This document shows positions 8,475 to 15,975 of a stretch of DNA of 35,593 bases, piece by piece. The stretch is taken from IMG/VR virus record IMGVR_UViG_3300037502_002275, positions 1-35,593 of that record; one strand, written 5' to 3'. The stretch's first letter is position 1; every line of letters begins with the position of its first letter. Under the pieces are notes generated by a model, which saw nothing but the letters and a program-made list of their open reading frames with translations, was not told the DNA's origin and ran no database searches. The position numbers and the translations under genes are program-made. This stretch comes from a virus.

Positions 8475-8873
8475 TTATTCCAGGGCGTCCAAATCGTCGT
8501 GGGTGTTTGCCGAATTAATTGCACCCATTTCAGTCTCAAACACTACTCGGGCTGCGTCAACAACATCTGCATCGTATTGAGTTTCCGGGTACTGGTCGGT
8601 TTGCTTGCGGATCTCAGCCTGAACAATCTGGGAAAACTTAAACTTTGCCTGCTCTTGTAAACCGACTTTACGCTCATCAACAGTGACGTCGCGGACGCCC
8701 CAGACAATCTCGACCGGGTCTTTTGTCAAATCAAATGAGTGTGAAGTGTACTGCTGGCGGTTAGTAATGGCAGGGCGAACCTCAACAGCAGATTTCCATC
8801 CGGCTTCACCAGCAGGAGGCTGCGTATCCCAAACTTGAATTACTTCGTTGTTAACAATTTTTACAAATAACAT
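8475..8873 (-). CDS. Hypothetical protein at the end of the fibre module
   Basis: The 132-residue protein starts at an ATG with a good AGGAG site 8 nt upstream. It begins MLFVKIVNNEVIQVWDTQPP, a short beta N-terminus, and has a C-terminal helical part (FKFSQIVQAEIRKQTDQYP). The build, a small beta start plus helical tail after a fibre gene, resembles phage fibre-assembly chaperones, and it directly follows the second RCC1 fibre. I cannot name a family. Neither a membrane segment nor a catalytic motif is visible. Confidence 0.65.
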   Translation of the reverse strand: MLFVKIVNNEVIQVWDTQPPAGEAGWKSAVEVRPAITNRQQYTSHSFDLTKDPVEIVWGVRDVTVDERKVGLQEQAKFKFSQIVQAEIRKQTDQYPETQYDADVVDAARVVFETEMGAINSANTHDDLDALE

Positions 8874-8886
8874 AATAATCTCCTAG

Positions 8887-10101
8887 TTAGGGTGTTTTTA
8901 TTGCTGATGACGAATATGCCACCGGTGACTTGGGAAGACGTAACCACGTTGTTAATGATCCAACTTGTTTGGGAGATGAATAACTAGTACTGTTTCCTAA
9001 ACCAAGCACTCCACTTTGTCCGGTTCCAAAATCCCACAATGTTCCATCTGTTTTAATAGCAAATGTTGAAGATCTTGTTGCCGAAACTTTTGACCAATTA
9101 GCTAATGATCCAACTTGCACTGGGGATGATTGATTGGTTGTACTGTTAATACCAAGCTGCCCAACATCATTATGTCCCCACGCCCACAATGTCCCGTCTG
9201 TTTTTACTGCAGCCATATGATTAAGGCCGCAAGCAACATTTGCCCAATTAGTTAATGATCCAACCTGAGCCGGAGATGAACGGTAAATGGTGGAATTTAG
9301 TCCTAATTGACCATATGCGTTATAACCCCAAGTCCAAAGAGTTCCATCTGTTTTTATTGCCGCAGAAAATCCAAAACCGCAAGCAACATTTGCCCAATTA
9401 GTTAATGATCCAACTTGTTTGGGTGACGAATAATCAGTTGAGTTATTAAACCCAAGTTGACCATATTGATTTTGGCCCCAAGCCCATAAAGTTCCGTCGG
9501 TTTTTGTTGCTATAGCAAAATTAAATCCACAAGCAACTTGAGACCAACTGGTTAAAGAGCCAACTTGAACTGGAGAGTTATATTGAGTTGTGTTTCCAAG
9601 ACCTAATTGACCATTAGAGTTACGGCCCCAAGACCAAAGCGTTCCGTTTGTTTTAACAGAAACAACATGCCCATATCCACAGGCAACATATAACCAATTT
9701 GTTAAAGCGCCAAGTTGAGTCGGAGATGATCTGTCTCCCGGACCGCCGGTTCCAAGCCTTCCATTTCCGTTATAACCCCAAGACCAAATAGTTCCATCTG
9801 TTTTTGTTGATACTGAAAAATATGTTCCAGAGGCAATATTTAACCAATTGGTTAAAGTTCCTACTTGTTTTGGAGAGTTATATTGCGTAGTGTTTCCAAG
9901 ACCTAATTCTCCGTAAAGATTAGAACCCCAAACCCACAGCTGTTTTTCTAAAACCGGTTTAGGCCACAACCCCTGTTTTGAATACGCCAATGCCTGGTCC
10001 ATTGTCCAGACACCGGGAGCGGATCCGCCCTCTCCATCTATAGGGCCAGTAACCGTTGGCGGCGATTTAGTAATAAACCCGCCGATGTATTGCTGACTCA
10101 T
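8887..10101 (-). CDS. RCC1-type seven-bladed beta-propeller, virion-linked (copy B)
   Basis: After an N-terminal segment of about 55 residues containing PIDGEGGSAPGVW, a motif I associate with virion-attached phage proteins, the 404-residue protein is made of seven RCC1 repeats. Each carries W-x-W-G-x-N-x-x-G-x-L-G and a T-D-G-T-L-W hinge; the last blade is degenerate (DFGTGQSGVLG). RCC1 propellers bind proteins, DNA or lipids and have no fixed enzymatic role. The gene overlaps the sulfotransferase fusion by 4 nt (ATGA). It is richer in A+T (about 38% G+C in 9361-9420) than the lysis genes (about 53% in 7861-7920). A receptor-binding or decoration role is inferred. Confidence 0.85.
   Translation of the reverse strand: MSQQYIGGFITKSPPTVTGPIDGEGGSAPGVWTMDQALAYSKQGLWPKPVLEKQLWVWGSNLYGELGLGNTTQYNSPKQVGTLTNWLNIASGTYFSVSTKTDGTIWSWGYNGNGRLGTGGPGDRSSPTQLGALTNWLYVACGYGHVVSVKTNGTLWSWGRNSNGQLGLGNTTQYNSPVQVGSLTSWSQVACGFNFAIATKTDGTLWAWGQNQYGQLGFNNSTDYSSPKQVGSLTNWANVACGFGFSAAIKTDGTLWTWGYNAYGQLGLNSTIYRSSPAQVGSLTNWANVACGLNHMAAVKTDGTLWAWGHNDVGQLGINSTTNQSSPVQVGSLANWSKVSATRSSTFAIKTDGTLWDFGTGQSGVLGLGNSTSYSSPKQVGSLTTWLRLPKSPVAYSSSAIKTP
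9227..9414 (-). repeat. Near-identical blade-level DNA repeats in RCC1 gene B
   Basis: A 38-bp segment at 9227-9264 recurs exactly at 9377-9414, 150 bp away, the length of one RCC1 blade. The shared core includes GCCCAATTAGTTAATGATCC. Other blade boundaries show shorter matches of the same kind. Such repeats allow blade gain, loss or exchange by recombination. Confidence 0.8.
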
Positions 10102-11867
10102 TTAACCCTCCGTAGTGCTTGCTTTTCAACAAGCCTGTCTTTTATTTTTGCAAACGGCTCGTCCCATTTACCAAAAACTTCCTGCCTGATTAACTTCATG
10201 GAATCATAGTATGGGCACGTTTCTCCATCCATGGCATACAGAAAATACGGCATAACTGGAGTGACAACCCAAGTCTCTACGCCCATGGCTGCAGATAAAT
10301 GGCTGACCGAAGTGCACGAAGAAATTACCAGATCGCATGAAGCTACGGCCTGTCTTGTATCTTCCCAGCTGTCGAGAGGTACCTTACGCACCCAAGCCGG
10401 GCAGGCTTCGGAACCTTCGTCACGCTGCAAAGATATGAATTCGGCGTCTGCATCTTTGACAGCATCAAACATTAGCTCGTAAGGAAATTTTTTATTGTGC
10501 TCGGCTTCAAATTGGCTGTTGCCCTGCCAGCGCAATCCGATCCGTTTACGCTTGCTCTTGATGACCGTTGGCTTGGGCAGATAGGGTTTACCCGACAGGT
10601 CAGACAGCTCAAACCCCAAAGGTACAACAGCCGACATGCCCTGAACGTAAAAGTCGTGGTAAATGCCAAAGCTGGCCTCGTGCTGGATGACCGCGCTAAC
10701 CCCCTCTACGCCAACGAACAATGACGCCAGCGGGCCTGTGCATGAGACAATCACTTTGCACCCGCGGTCTGCAATTGCCTTGGCATAGCGCACCTGATGT
10801 ATCTGGTCCCCAAGGCCGCCCTCAAGGTACAACATTACGACACCTTTACTTTTGCCATCCCACGGGGGTGTGGGTACATCGGGGGCTTTATTACCAAACA
10901 CGCCAACAATACGGCCTCGGTCCATGAGCTGGTAACCCTTTTGGATTTGGCCCTGACGCAGCAGGTACCAACCACGGTTGTATGCAGCTCGGTGGTTCTG
11001 CGGCTCTTCGCGCTCTAATTTTTTAGCCAGCTCCCATCCTTGCTCAAAATCACCCATTGTGGATGCAGTAAGCTGTAGATCTAAGTCGTGCAGCTCAGGC
11101 GCCGTCTTCGGTGTGTCTAACCAAAACTCCGGCTGACAAAACGTTGAGTAGTGATGTTTTAGTAATTCTTTTGGGTTGTCTGAGTGCTGTTTTGCTAGGA
11201 CCGGCTTAATGTCGTGCATGCCGCCGTAGCCGTGCAAATTCTCATCGTCCTCTTTAACACTGGAGCCATCAATGTTTGCAAAGTCATAATTAAATTCCGG
11301 CAGACCAAGAAAGTCATGGATACGGGCAAGCTGGGCTTTTGGGTCGTTTAGTAGATCGTCATAATCTACAATACAAAAACACTCTGGCATGTATTCGTAA
11401 CCGCTTCTTAAAGAGATATACGAAGCTTTAAGATGGTCCGCCAGCTGACCGTTGTACATAAAGTCATCTAAATCTGCCGGCTTGGCTACTCGCACAAAAG
11501 ACGCCATGCAATCTGGTATTGAGCGAACAGTGGCAATTATTTTGGGGGCGCGGCCAAGAACCTGAGTCATGGCCTGCATAATCACCGGAATAGGCCATCC
11601 ACGGCCTTTGTCAATAATTACAGGTTTATCGGTGCTTTCGTAAAATGCGTCAATTGCGCCACGCATAGTCTGAGCAAGAAGTTTTCGCTCAGGGTCATTC
11701 TCATTTAACAATCCAGCAGAGTGCCAGGTATTAGCCAGCCCATCCAAAGCATGAACCAAACCCGACGTGGTTGAGACATGCGTCATCGGGTTTTGGTTCA
11801 AGATTGCCGCAAGCACCGTTGAGCCGGATCGCGGTACACCAGAAAGAAAATGAAGTTGTTTGTTCAT
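10098..11867 (-). CDS. Sulfotransferase / GT9-like glycosyltransferase fusion
   Basis: The 589-residue protein has two enzyme halves. Residues 1 to about 255 are a PAPS-dependent sulfotransferase: the 5'-phosphosulfate loop GVPRSGSTVLA at 10-20 and the 3'-phosphate segment TVRSIPDCMASF at 113-124 are clear. Residues about 265-330 look like TPR-type helices. Residues about 340-589 resemble GT9 or heptosyltransferase-like enzymes: GGLGDQIHQVRYA at 350-362, IGLRWQGN at 443-450 and CDLVISSCTSVSHLSAAMG at 511-529. It would move sulfate and possibly a sugar onto a glycan or protein. It starts in the stop of RCC1 copy A (TAATG) and overlaps RCC1 copy B by 4 nt, so the three are coupled. Targets are unknown. 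Confidence 0.85.
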   Translation of the reverse strand: MNKQLHFLSGVPRSGSTVLAAILNQNPMTHVSTTSGLVHALDGLANTWHSAGLLNENDPERKLLAQTMRGAIDAFYESTDKPVIIDKGRGWPIPVIMQAMTQVLGRAPKIIATVRSIPDCMASFVRVAKPADLDDFMYNGQLADHLKASYISLRSGYEYMPECFCIVDYDDLLNDPKAQLARIHDFLGLPEFNYDFANIDGSSVKEDDENLHGYGGMHDIKPVLAKQHSDNPKELLKHHYSTFCQPEFWLDTPKTAPELHDLDLQLTASTMGDFEQGWELAKKLEREEPQNHRAAYNRGWYLLRQGQIQKGYQLMDRGRIVGVFGNKAPDVPTPPWDGKSKGVVMLYLEGGLGDQIHQVRYAKAIADRGCKVIVSCTGPLASLFVGVEGVSAVIQHEASFGIYHDFYVQGMSAVVPLGFELSDLSGKPYLPKPTVIKSKRKRIGLRWQGNSQFEAEHNKKFPYELMFDAVKDADAEFISLQRDEGSEACPAWVRKVPLDSWEDTRQAVASCDLVISSCTSVSHLSAAMGVETWVVTPVMPYFLYAMDGETCPYYDSMKLIRQEVFGKWDEPFAKIKDRLVEKQALRRVK

Positions 11868-13078
11868 TAAGGGGTTTTTATTGCGAATGACGAAAAATTA
11901 TCGGTGTTTGTTTTGGGTAGTTTTATCCAAGTTGTTAAAGCCCCAATTTGAACCGGGGATGACCGATCAGTTGTGTTTCCGGTTCCCAATTGTCCTAAAT
12001 TATTTCTACCCCATCCCCATAATGTTTTGTCTGTTTTTGTAGAAATAACATGGTTTGCCCCGCAACTTACCTGATACCAGTTTGTCAAAGCGCCAACCTG
12101 TTTTGGGGAGGAGTAATAAGTGGCGTTATTTAAACCAAGTTCACCATATACATTACGGCCCCAAGTCCACATTGTTCCGTCTGTTTTGACTGCGGCGGAA
12201 GAAAAAGTAGTTCCACCCATAAAATACCAATTAGTTAAAGCTCCAACTTGATTCGGAGATGAGCGATATGTTGTGTTTCCGGTTCCAAGTTGCCCGTAAT
12301 CATTCCGACCCCAGGCCCATAATGTTCCATCGGTTTTTGTAACAAGCGCGTGATACGGCCCACACCCAAGTTTGTACCAGTCTGTTAAGGCACCAATTTG
12401 TTTTGGAGAAGAATAGTATGTTGTGTTATTAAGCCCAAGCTGGCCGTATACGTTATTTCCCCACGCCCACAATGTCCCGTCTGTTTTTAAAGCCATTGTG
12501 TAGCTGTAGCCACAAGAAACGCTAGACCAGTTTGTTAATGCGCCAACTTGCACAGGTGATGATCGATTTGTTGTATCACCAAGACCTAATTGACCGGAAT
12601 TGTTTCGGCCCCAAGCCCATAATGTGCCGTCAGTTTTAACTGCTACGGTATAAGCGTAACCGCAGACAACGCTTAGCCAATTGGTTAATGCCCCAACTTG
12701 TATTGGCGAATCTTGGTCGGTTGTGTTTCCAGTTCCAAGCTGCCCAGAAATATTGTTCCCCCACGCCCAAAGAGTGCCATCGGTTTTAATAGCTGCCGAA
12801 AAACTAGCTGAAGCGGACAGGGTCGTCCAATTTGTTAAAGACCCTACTTGTTGTGGGGAAGAATAATTGGTGATATTGCCTATGCCCAATTGACCAAAAC
12901 TGTTTCTGCCCCACGACCACATTTGGCCTTGTAAAATAGGTTTGGGCCACACGCTTGAATTTTGAAGCTGTTGCTCTATCGTCCATATACCAGACGCCGA
13001 TCCCCCTTCGCCGTCAACAGGCGGCGTGATTGTTGGGGGCGTCGCTGATATTACGGCGCCTTTATATCTCATCGACAT
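11867..13078 (-). CDS. RCC1-type seven-bladed beta-propeller, virion-linked (copy A)
   Basis: The 403-residue protein has an N-terminal linker with PVDGEGGSASGIW, closely related to that of copy B, then seven RCC1 blades. Each has a W-x-W-G-R/N-N-x-x-G-Q-L-G segment plus a K-T-D-G-T-L/M-W hinge. The blades are very similar to each other, which indicates recent internal duplication. ATG follows AGGAG by 6 nt; the first codons, ATGTCGATGA, are shared with two other fibre genes (23045 and 15482). It is a paralogue of the gene at 8887-10101, and the sulfotransferase fusion lies between them. Likely a fibre tip or decoration; ligand unknown. Confidence 0.85.
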   Translation of the reverse strand: MSMRYKGAVISATPPTITPPVDGEGGSASGIWTIEQQLQNSSVWPKPILQGQMWSWGRNSFGQLGIGNITNYSSPQQVGSLTNWTTLSASASFSAAIKTDGTLWAWGNNISGQLGTGNTTDQDSPIQVGALTNWLSVVCGYAYTVAVKTDGTLWAWGRNNSGQLGLGDTTNRSSPVQVGALTNWSSVSCGYSYTMALKTDGTLWAWGNNVYGQLGLNNTTYYSSPKQIGALTDWYKLGCGPYHALVTKTDGTLWAWGRNDYGQLGTGNTTYRSSPNQVGALTNWYFMGGTTFSSAAVKTDGTMWTWGRNVYGELGLNNATYYSSPKQVGALTNWYQVSCGANHVISTKTDKTLWGWGRNNLGQLGTGNTTDRSSPVQIGALTTWIKLPKTNTDNFSSFAIKTP

Positions 13079-13090
13079 GAGACGCTCCTA

Positions 13091-13468
13091 TTACGAAGAG
13101 ATTTCTTCGTAACTAATTGTGTATGCAATTCCGCTAGATGTTCCGCTTGTCACAACAATTGACTTGTCCTCTTCCAAATAAATGGCCGTGGTTTTGTCGG
13201 TGACAATCAACGATGCGTCAGCAGGCACAGAGATAGTCGAGGCAATCGGGTAGCTTGTGCCCGACCCAGCTGCTGCTGTGTTGATTGAAATCGTTGTATC
13301 AACAGCGCTAGAACCGTTGACGTTGGCGGCAACAATCTGGTTAATTTTTAAAACCTTGCCGCTTGCGGCTGAGTTAGCCAGCAAGACGTTTGCCGTCGTA
13401 TTAGCCGGTGTTAAATAAGTCGTCTTACCATAAATGGTTGTGACGTTTACTATATTGGGGGCTGCCAT
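13091..13468 (-). CDS. Small beta-rich virion protein
   Basis: The 125-residue protein is rich in Thr, Ser, Ala and Val and has alternating beta-type sequence (for example TIYGKTTYLTPANTTANVLL). It lacks Cys, signal peptide or catalytic motif. ATG is preceded by AGGAGC. The small size, composition and location in a run of similar fibre-associated genes suggest a decoration or fibre-base protein. I recognise the general type from environmental phage genomes but can name no function. Confidence 0.65.
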   Translation of the reverse strand: MAAPNIVNVTTIYGKTTYLTPANTTANVLLANSAASGKVLKINQIVAANVNGSSAVDTTISINTAAAGSGTSYPIASTISVPADASLIVTDKTTAIYLEEDKSIVVTSGTSSGIAYTISYEEISS

Positions 13469-13477
13469 AATTGCTCC

Positions 13478-13747
13478 TTAAAAACCGAAGATCATCGCCA
13501 TAGCGATGGATTTGCCTGTTGAGATACCTGCGCTGCCAAATGACAAACTGCCGGAGCCGTTTGTGACTATAGCCTGACCGCTTGTCCCATCCGTTGTTGG
13601 GTAGGCGAGCCCGCTAATGTTTACACCAGAGGCACTTACCGTAAGTTTGGTATTGCCGTCCGATTGTAATTGTAATGTTGCTGAATCATCTCCGGTGCTA
13701 ATTAAGCCACCAGACCCGACCGACGTTGCGTTGATTGATGATGCCAT
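13478..13747 (-). CDS. Small fibre-like protein
   Basis: The 89-residue protein is Gly, Ser and Thr-rich with short beta strands (DDSATLQLQSDGNTKLTV) and a GQAIVTNGSGSLSF segment of the type found near the C-terminus of trimeric phage fibres. The start has GGAGTAAAAC before ATG. It lies between two other virion-associated genes with only 3 to 9 nt gaps. It probably is a stand-alone fibre segment that oligomerises with neighbours. It is too short for a complete fibre. Confidence 0.6.
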   Translation of the reverse strand: MASSINATSVGSGGLISTGDDSATLQLQSDGNTKLTVSASGVNISGLAYPTTDGTSGQAIVTNGSGSLSFGSAGISTGKSIAMAMIFGF

Positions 13748-13750
13748 GTT

Positions 13751-14110
13751 TTACTCCGCTAATTTCCAAGAGGTTGTTGGTTCGTCCCAAATGTATGATT
13801 TGCCGTCTGTTGGTCGCGGTACTGGCGGATCCCATTGACAGGTAGTCTCATTTAAAATCCACGAACTGTAAGGTTTTGGCGCTATAAAAGCGTCGCGACT
13901 ATCATCATAAAGATATCCTACGCCCGCATAGTTTTTACGAATGCTGCCGTTATAGCTGGTTTGTTTCCAATTTCCGCCAAATAACGATTGGCAAAACGCA
14001 AGCCCTTTTAATTCTTGCTCAACGCCGTTTTCATCAAGCAGTTCGTTATTGTGGACAACAATTACTTGAGTTACAACGTTGTTTTCATCTAACCGTGCAA
14101 AATGAGCCAT
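13751..14110 (-). CDS. Conserved environmental-phage protein of unknown function
   Basis: The 119-residue protein begins MAHFARLDENNVVTQVIVVH and contains the strongly patterned KQTSYNGSIRKNYAGVGYLY and a Trp/Pro-rich end (YSSWILNETTCQWDPPVPRP). I recognise this family from many marine and freshwater phages, where it sits in structural regions, but its function is not established to my knowledge. It is probably a virion or assembly protein. The start has only a weak Shine-Dalgarno signal. Confidence 0.75.
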   Translation of the reverse strand: MAHFARLDENNVVTQVIVVHNNELLDENGVEQELKGLAFCQSLFGGNWKQTSYNGSIRKNYAGVGYLYDDSRDAFIAPKPYSSWILNETTCQWDPPVPRPTDGKSYIWDEPTTSWKLAE

Positions 14111-14118
14111 GTTTTATC

Positions 14119-14934
14119 TCAAAACGTAATTGAACCAGAGCCGGTCCACGTATAAATTCGGTAGCCGCCGGATGTTGTAACGGTTGGAGATCCTGTAGTG
14201 GCAGCTGCCGCCGGAAGCGTACTGGGATAACGAATTATAACAATACCAGATCCTCCGTTACCGCCGGCGGTATCTCGTCCACCTCCGCCGCCACCGCCCG
14301 TGTTTGCAGTGGCCGCATTCGGGCCACTACCACTTGCGCCACCACCTAAGCCGCCAGAGCCGGCGCTGTTACTCGAACCCGCGCCGCCGCCACCGGCGTA
14401 ATATGTTGCGGTTCCGGAAATAGATGTTTGGAGTCCGTTGCCACCATTACCACCACGGCTACTTGATCCATCTTCACCAACGGCACCCGCACCGCCGCCA
14501 CCGCCACCTGGAGAACCATCCGCGCCAGAGCCTGCGCCACCGGCATTACCTTGTCCAGAAGTGCCACTTCCGCCGGAGTTGCTATTTTTACCGCCGCCAC
14601 CACCGCCAGATCCACCGGAAAGTCCGGCATCTCTAGGGGGCGCGCCACGGCCACCTGAAACGGTTGTGATTAAGCCAAACTCAGAAGAAGTGCCCGCACC
14701 GCCGTAAGAACCCCTGGCTCCACCAGCACCGCCAGCACCGACGGTCACAGTAACAGGAGAACCTCCGGCTACTTTATAGTTTGCTGCAGTAAGGTATCCG
14801 CCCGCACCGCCACCGCCTGCCCCTCCGAAGTCAGTACTACCCCCACCGCCACCACCGCCGGCAACAACAAGGTACTCAATCTCAATGGAAGAGCCGTAAG
14901 ACCCCCCAGCAAAAGCAAGAGCTATTCCGCTCAC
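14119..14934 (-). CDS. Glycine-rich tail adhesin-like protein
   Basis: The 271-residue protein opens with a short beta region (IEIEYLVVAGGGGGGG), followed by about 180 residues of Gly-rich sequence. It ends with a beta region (SGIVIIRYPSTLP and later YRIYTWTGSGSITF). Runs of G separated by small residues are typical of polyglycine-II folds seen in phage adhesins such as the gp38 type. The start is a GTG at 14934 overlapping the upstream TGA (GTGA), so it is co-translated with the upstream fibre gene. Receptor binding is likely; Gly-rich loops of this kind vary quickly in related phages. Confidence 0.75.
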   Translation of the reverse strand: MSGIALAFAGGSYGSSIEIEYLVVAGGGGGGGSTDFGGAGGGGAGGYLTAANYKVAGGSPVTVTVGAGGAGGARGSYGGAGTSSEFGLITTVSGGRGAPPRDAGLSGGSGGGGGGKNSNSGGSGTSGQGNAGGAGSGADGSPGGGGGGAGAVGEDGSSSRGGNGGNGLQTSISGTATYYAGGGGAGSSNSAGSGGLGGGASGSGPNAATANTGGGGGGGRDTAGGNGGSGIVIIRYPSTLPAAAATTGSPTVTTSGGYRIYTWTGSGSITF

Positions 14935-15482
14935 GACACGTTTCCTGTGATTACACAGACCGTGCCGCTAATAAACAGCACGTTTGCCACACCGCGGGTT
15001 GCCAAAGTTACTGTTGCCTTGTCAGTATCTGTTCCTGCGATATAGGCGGTTGTAATTGAGCAGGTTATCGTTATTCCTCCGGACGTGTTGTTAAAAATTA
15101 CAACAGCGTCGCCCGTGCTAAATGTAGCGTCAGGGATGGTGATCGACCCGCTTGCACCAACCTCAATCAGCTGGCCCACGTCGGTTGTTGCCAACTGGTA
15201 ACTTGTCGTTTTAGCTGACCCGGAACGGGGGATGTTCAAATATCCCATCGTAGCGGTTGTTTGAGCCGAAGGGGCGGTAAGTGTGACATTTGATGAGATG
15301 CTATCAGGGGCTTTAATTGCAACGTAATTGCTTCCATTATCCGTATCTTCCGGAAGACGAATTTCAGCACCAGCTGTGGAATTTCCGGTAATAGCGAAAG
15401 GCGTGGCCTTGGATGCCGCTGTAGTCTGCGTGGTTGAATCCGGGAAAGTAGCTCCGCCGCTACCGCTGATAATCATCGACAT
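14931..15482 (-). CDS. Fibre-like protein
   Basis: The 183-residue protein begins MSMIISGSGGATFPDSTTQT, a start common to phage fibre proteins, and continues as beta-rich sequence with VTLTAPSAQTTATMGYLNIP. The ATGTCGATGA start sequence is shared with genes at 23045 and 13078. It overlaps the glycine-rich adhesin by 4 nt and follows the fibre-chaperone-like gene by 3 nt. The pair may form one fibre, with this protein as the shaft and the Gly-rich protein as the tip. That pairing is inference. Confidence 0.7.
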   Translation of the reverse strand: MSMIISGSGGATFPDSTTQTTAASKATPFAITGNSTAGAEIRLPEDTDNGSNYVAIKAPDSISSNVTLTAPSAQTTATMGYLNIPRSGSAKTTSYQLATTDVGQLIEVGASGSITIPDATFSTGDAVVIFNNTSGGITITCSITTAYIAGTDTDKATVTLATRGVANVLFISGTVCVITGNVS

Positions 15483-15485
15483 GTT

Positions 15486-15962
15486 TTACTCCGGTTTGTT
15501 GGGCCATGTTACGTTGTGGGGGAATCCTGCCTGCGCGGGGACGTCCCGAAGGGCTTGACGATAGGCTGCCATCTCTGCAGACATCGTAACGTCTGACAGG
15601 GCCGTCCAGTCTGTCTCAGCCAGCTTAGAGTCGCGGGTTGCGCGTACGCTCTTAGCCACTTCGGCGTCTTTGGCTGCCTTGTAGGCCGCCTCTTGTTGGG
15701 CTGCTGTTGCCTCAGCGTTGTCCGTGAAGATAGGACCGAGGACATATTTCGTGTACCACTTGCCGCCAATCTGCTCCACGCCTTGACGCATGGAGAACTG
15801 ATAGGGGGTAGTCGGGGTTGCCTGTGGGCCCTCAAATACTGGGTCGATACCCAGGGCATCACAGACATTCTCATCCCATACTTTGGGCAGGGAGGTGTTG
15901 GGGAACATTGCACGGACTTCGCCTTGAGTTTTGAGCGAACCGTCTTGACGTACTCGATACAT
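15486..15962 (-). CDS. Phage tail assembly chaperone-like protein
   Basis: The 158-residue protein carries the C-terminal signature of phage tail or fibre assembly chaperones (Phage_tail_APC type): RDSKLAETDWTALSD, then AAYRQALRDVPAQAGFP and a final WP-x-x-P. These proteins help fibres fold or trimerise and are usually encoded beside the fibre gene, as here, between a large fibre and a smaller one. The N-terminal half (MYRVRQDGSLKTQGEVRAMF) is more variable. The ATG has a GGAAAC ribosome site. A good-quality family call; which fibre it serves is unknown. Confidence 0.8.
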   Translation of the reverse strand: MYRVRQDGSLKTQGEVRAMFPNTSLPKVWDENVCDALGIDPVFEGPQATPTTPYQFSMRQGVEQIGGKWYTKYVLGPIFTDNAEATAAQQEAAYKAAKDAEVAKSVRATRDSKLAETDWTALSDVTMSAEMAAYRQALRDVPAQAGFPHNVTWPNKPE

Positions 15963-15975
15963 GGTTGTTTCCTTT

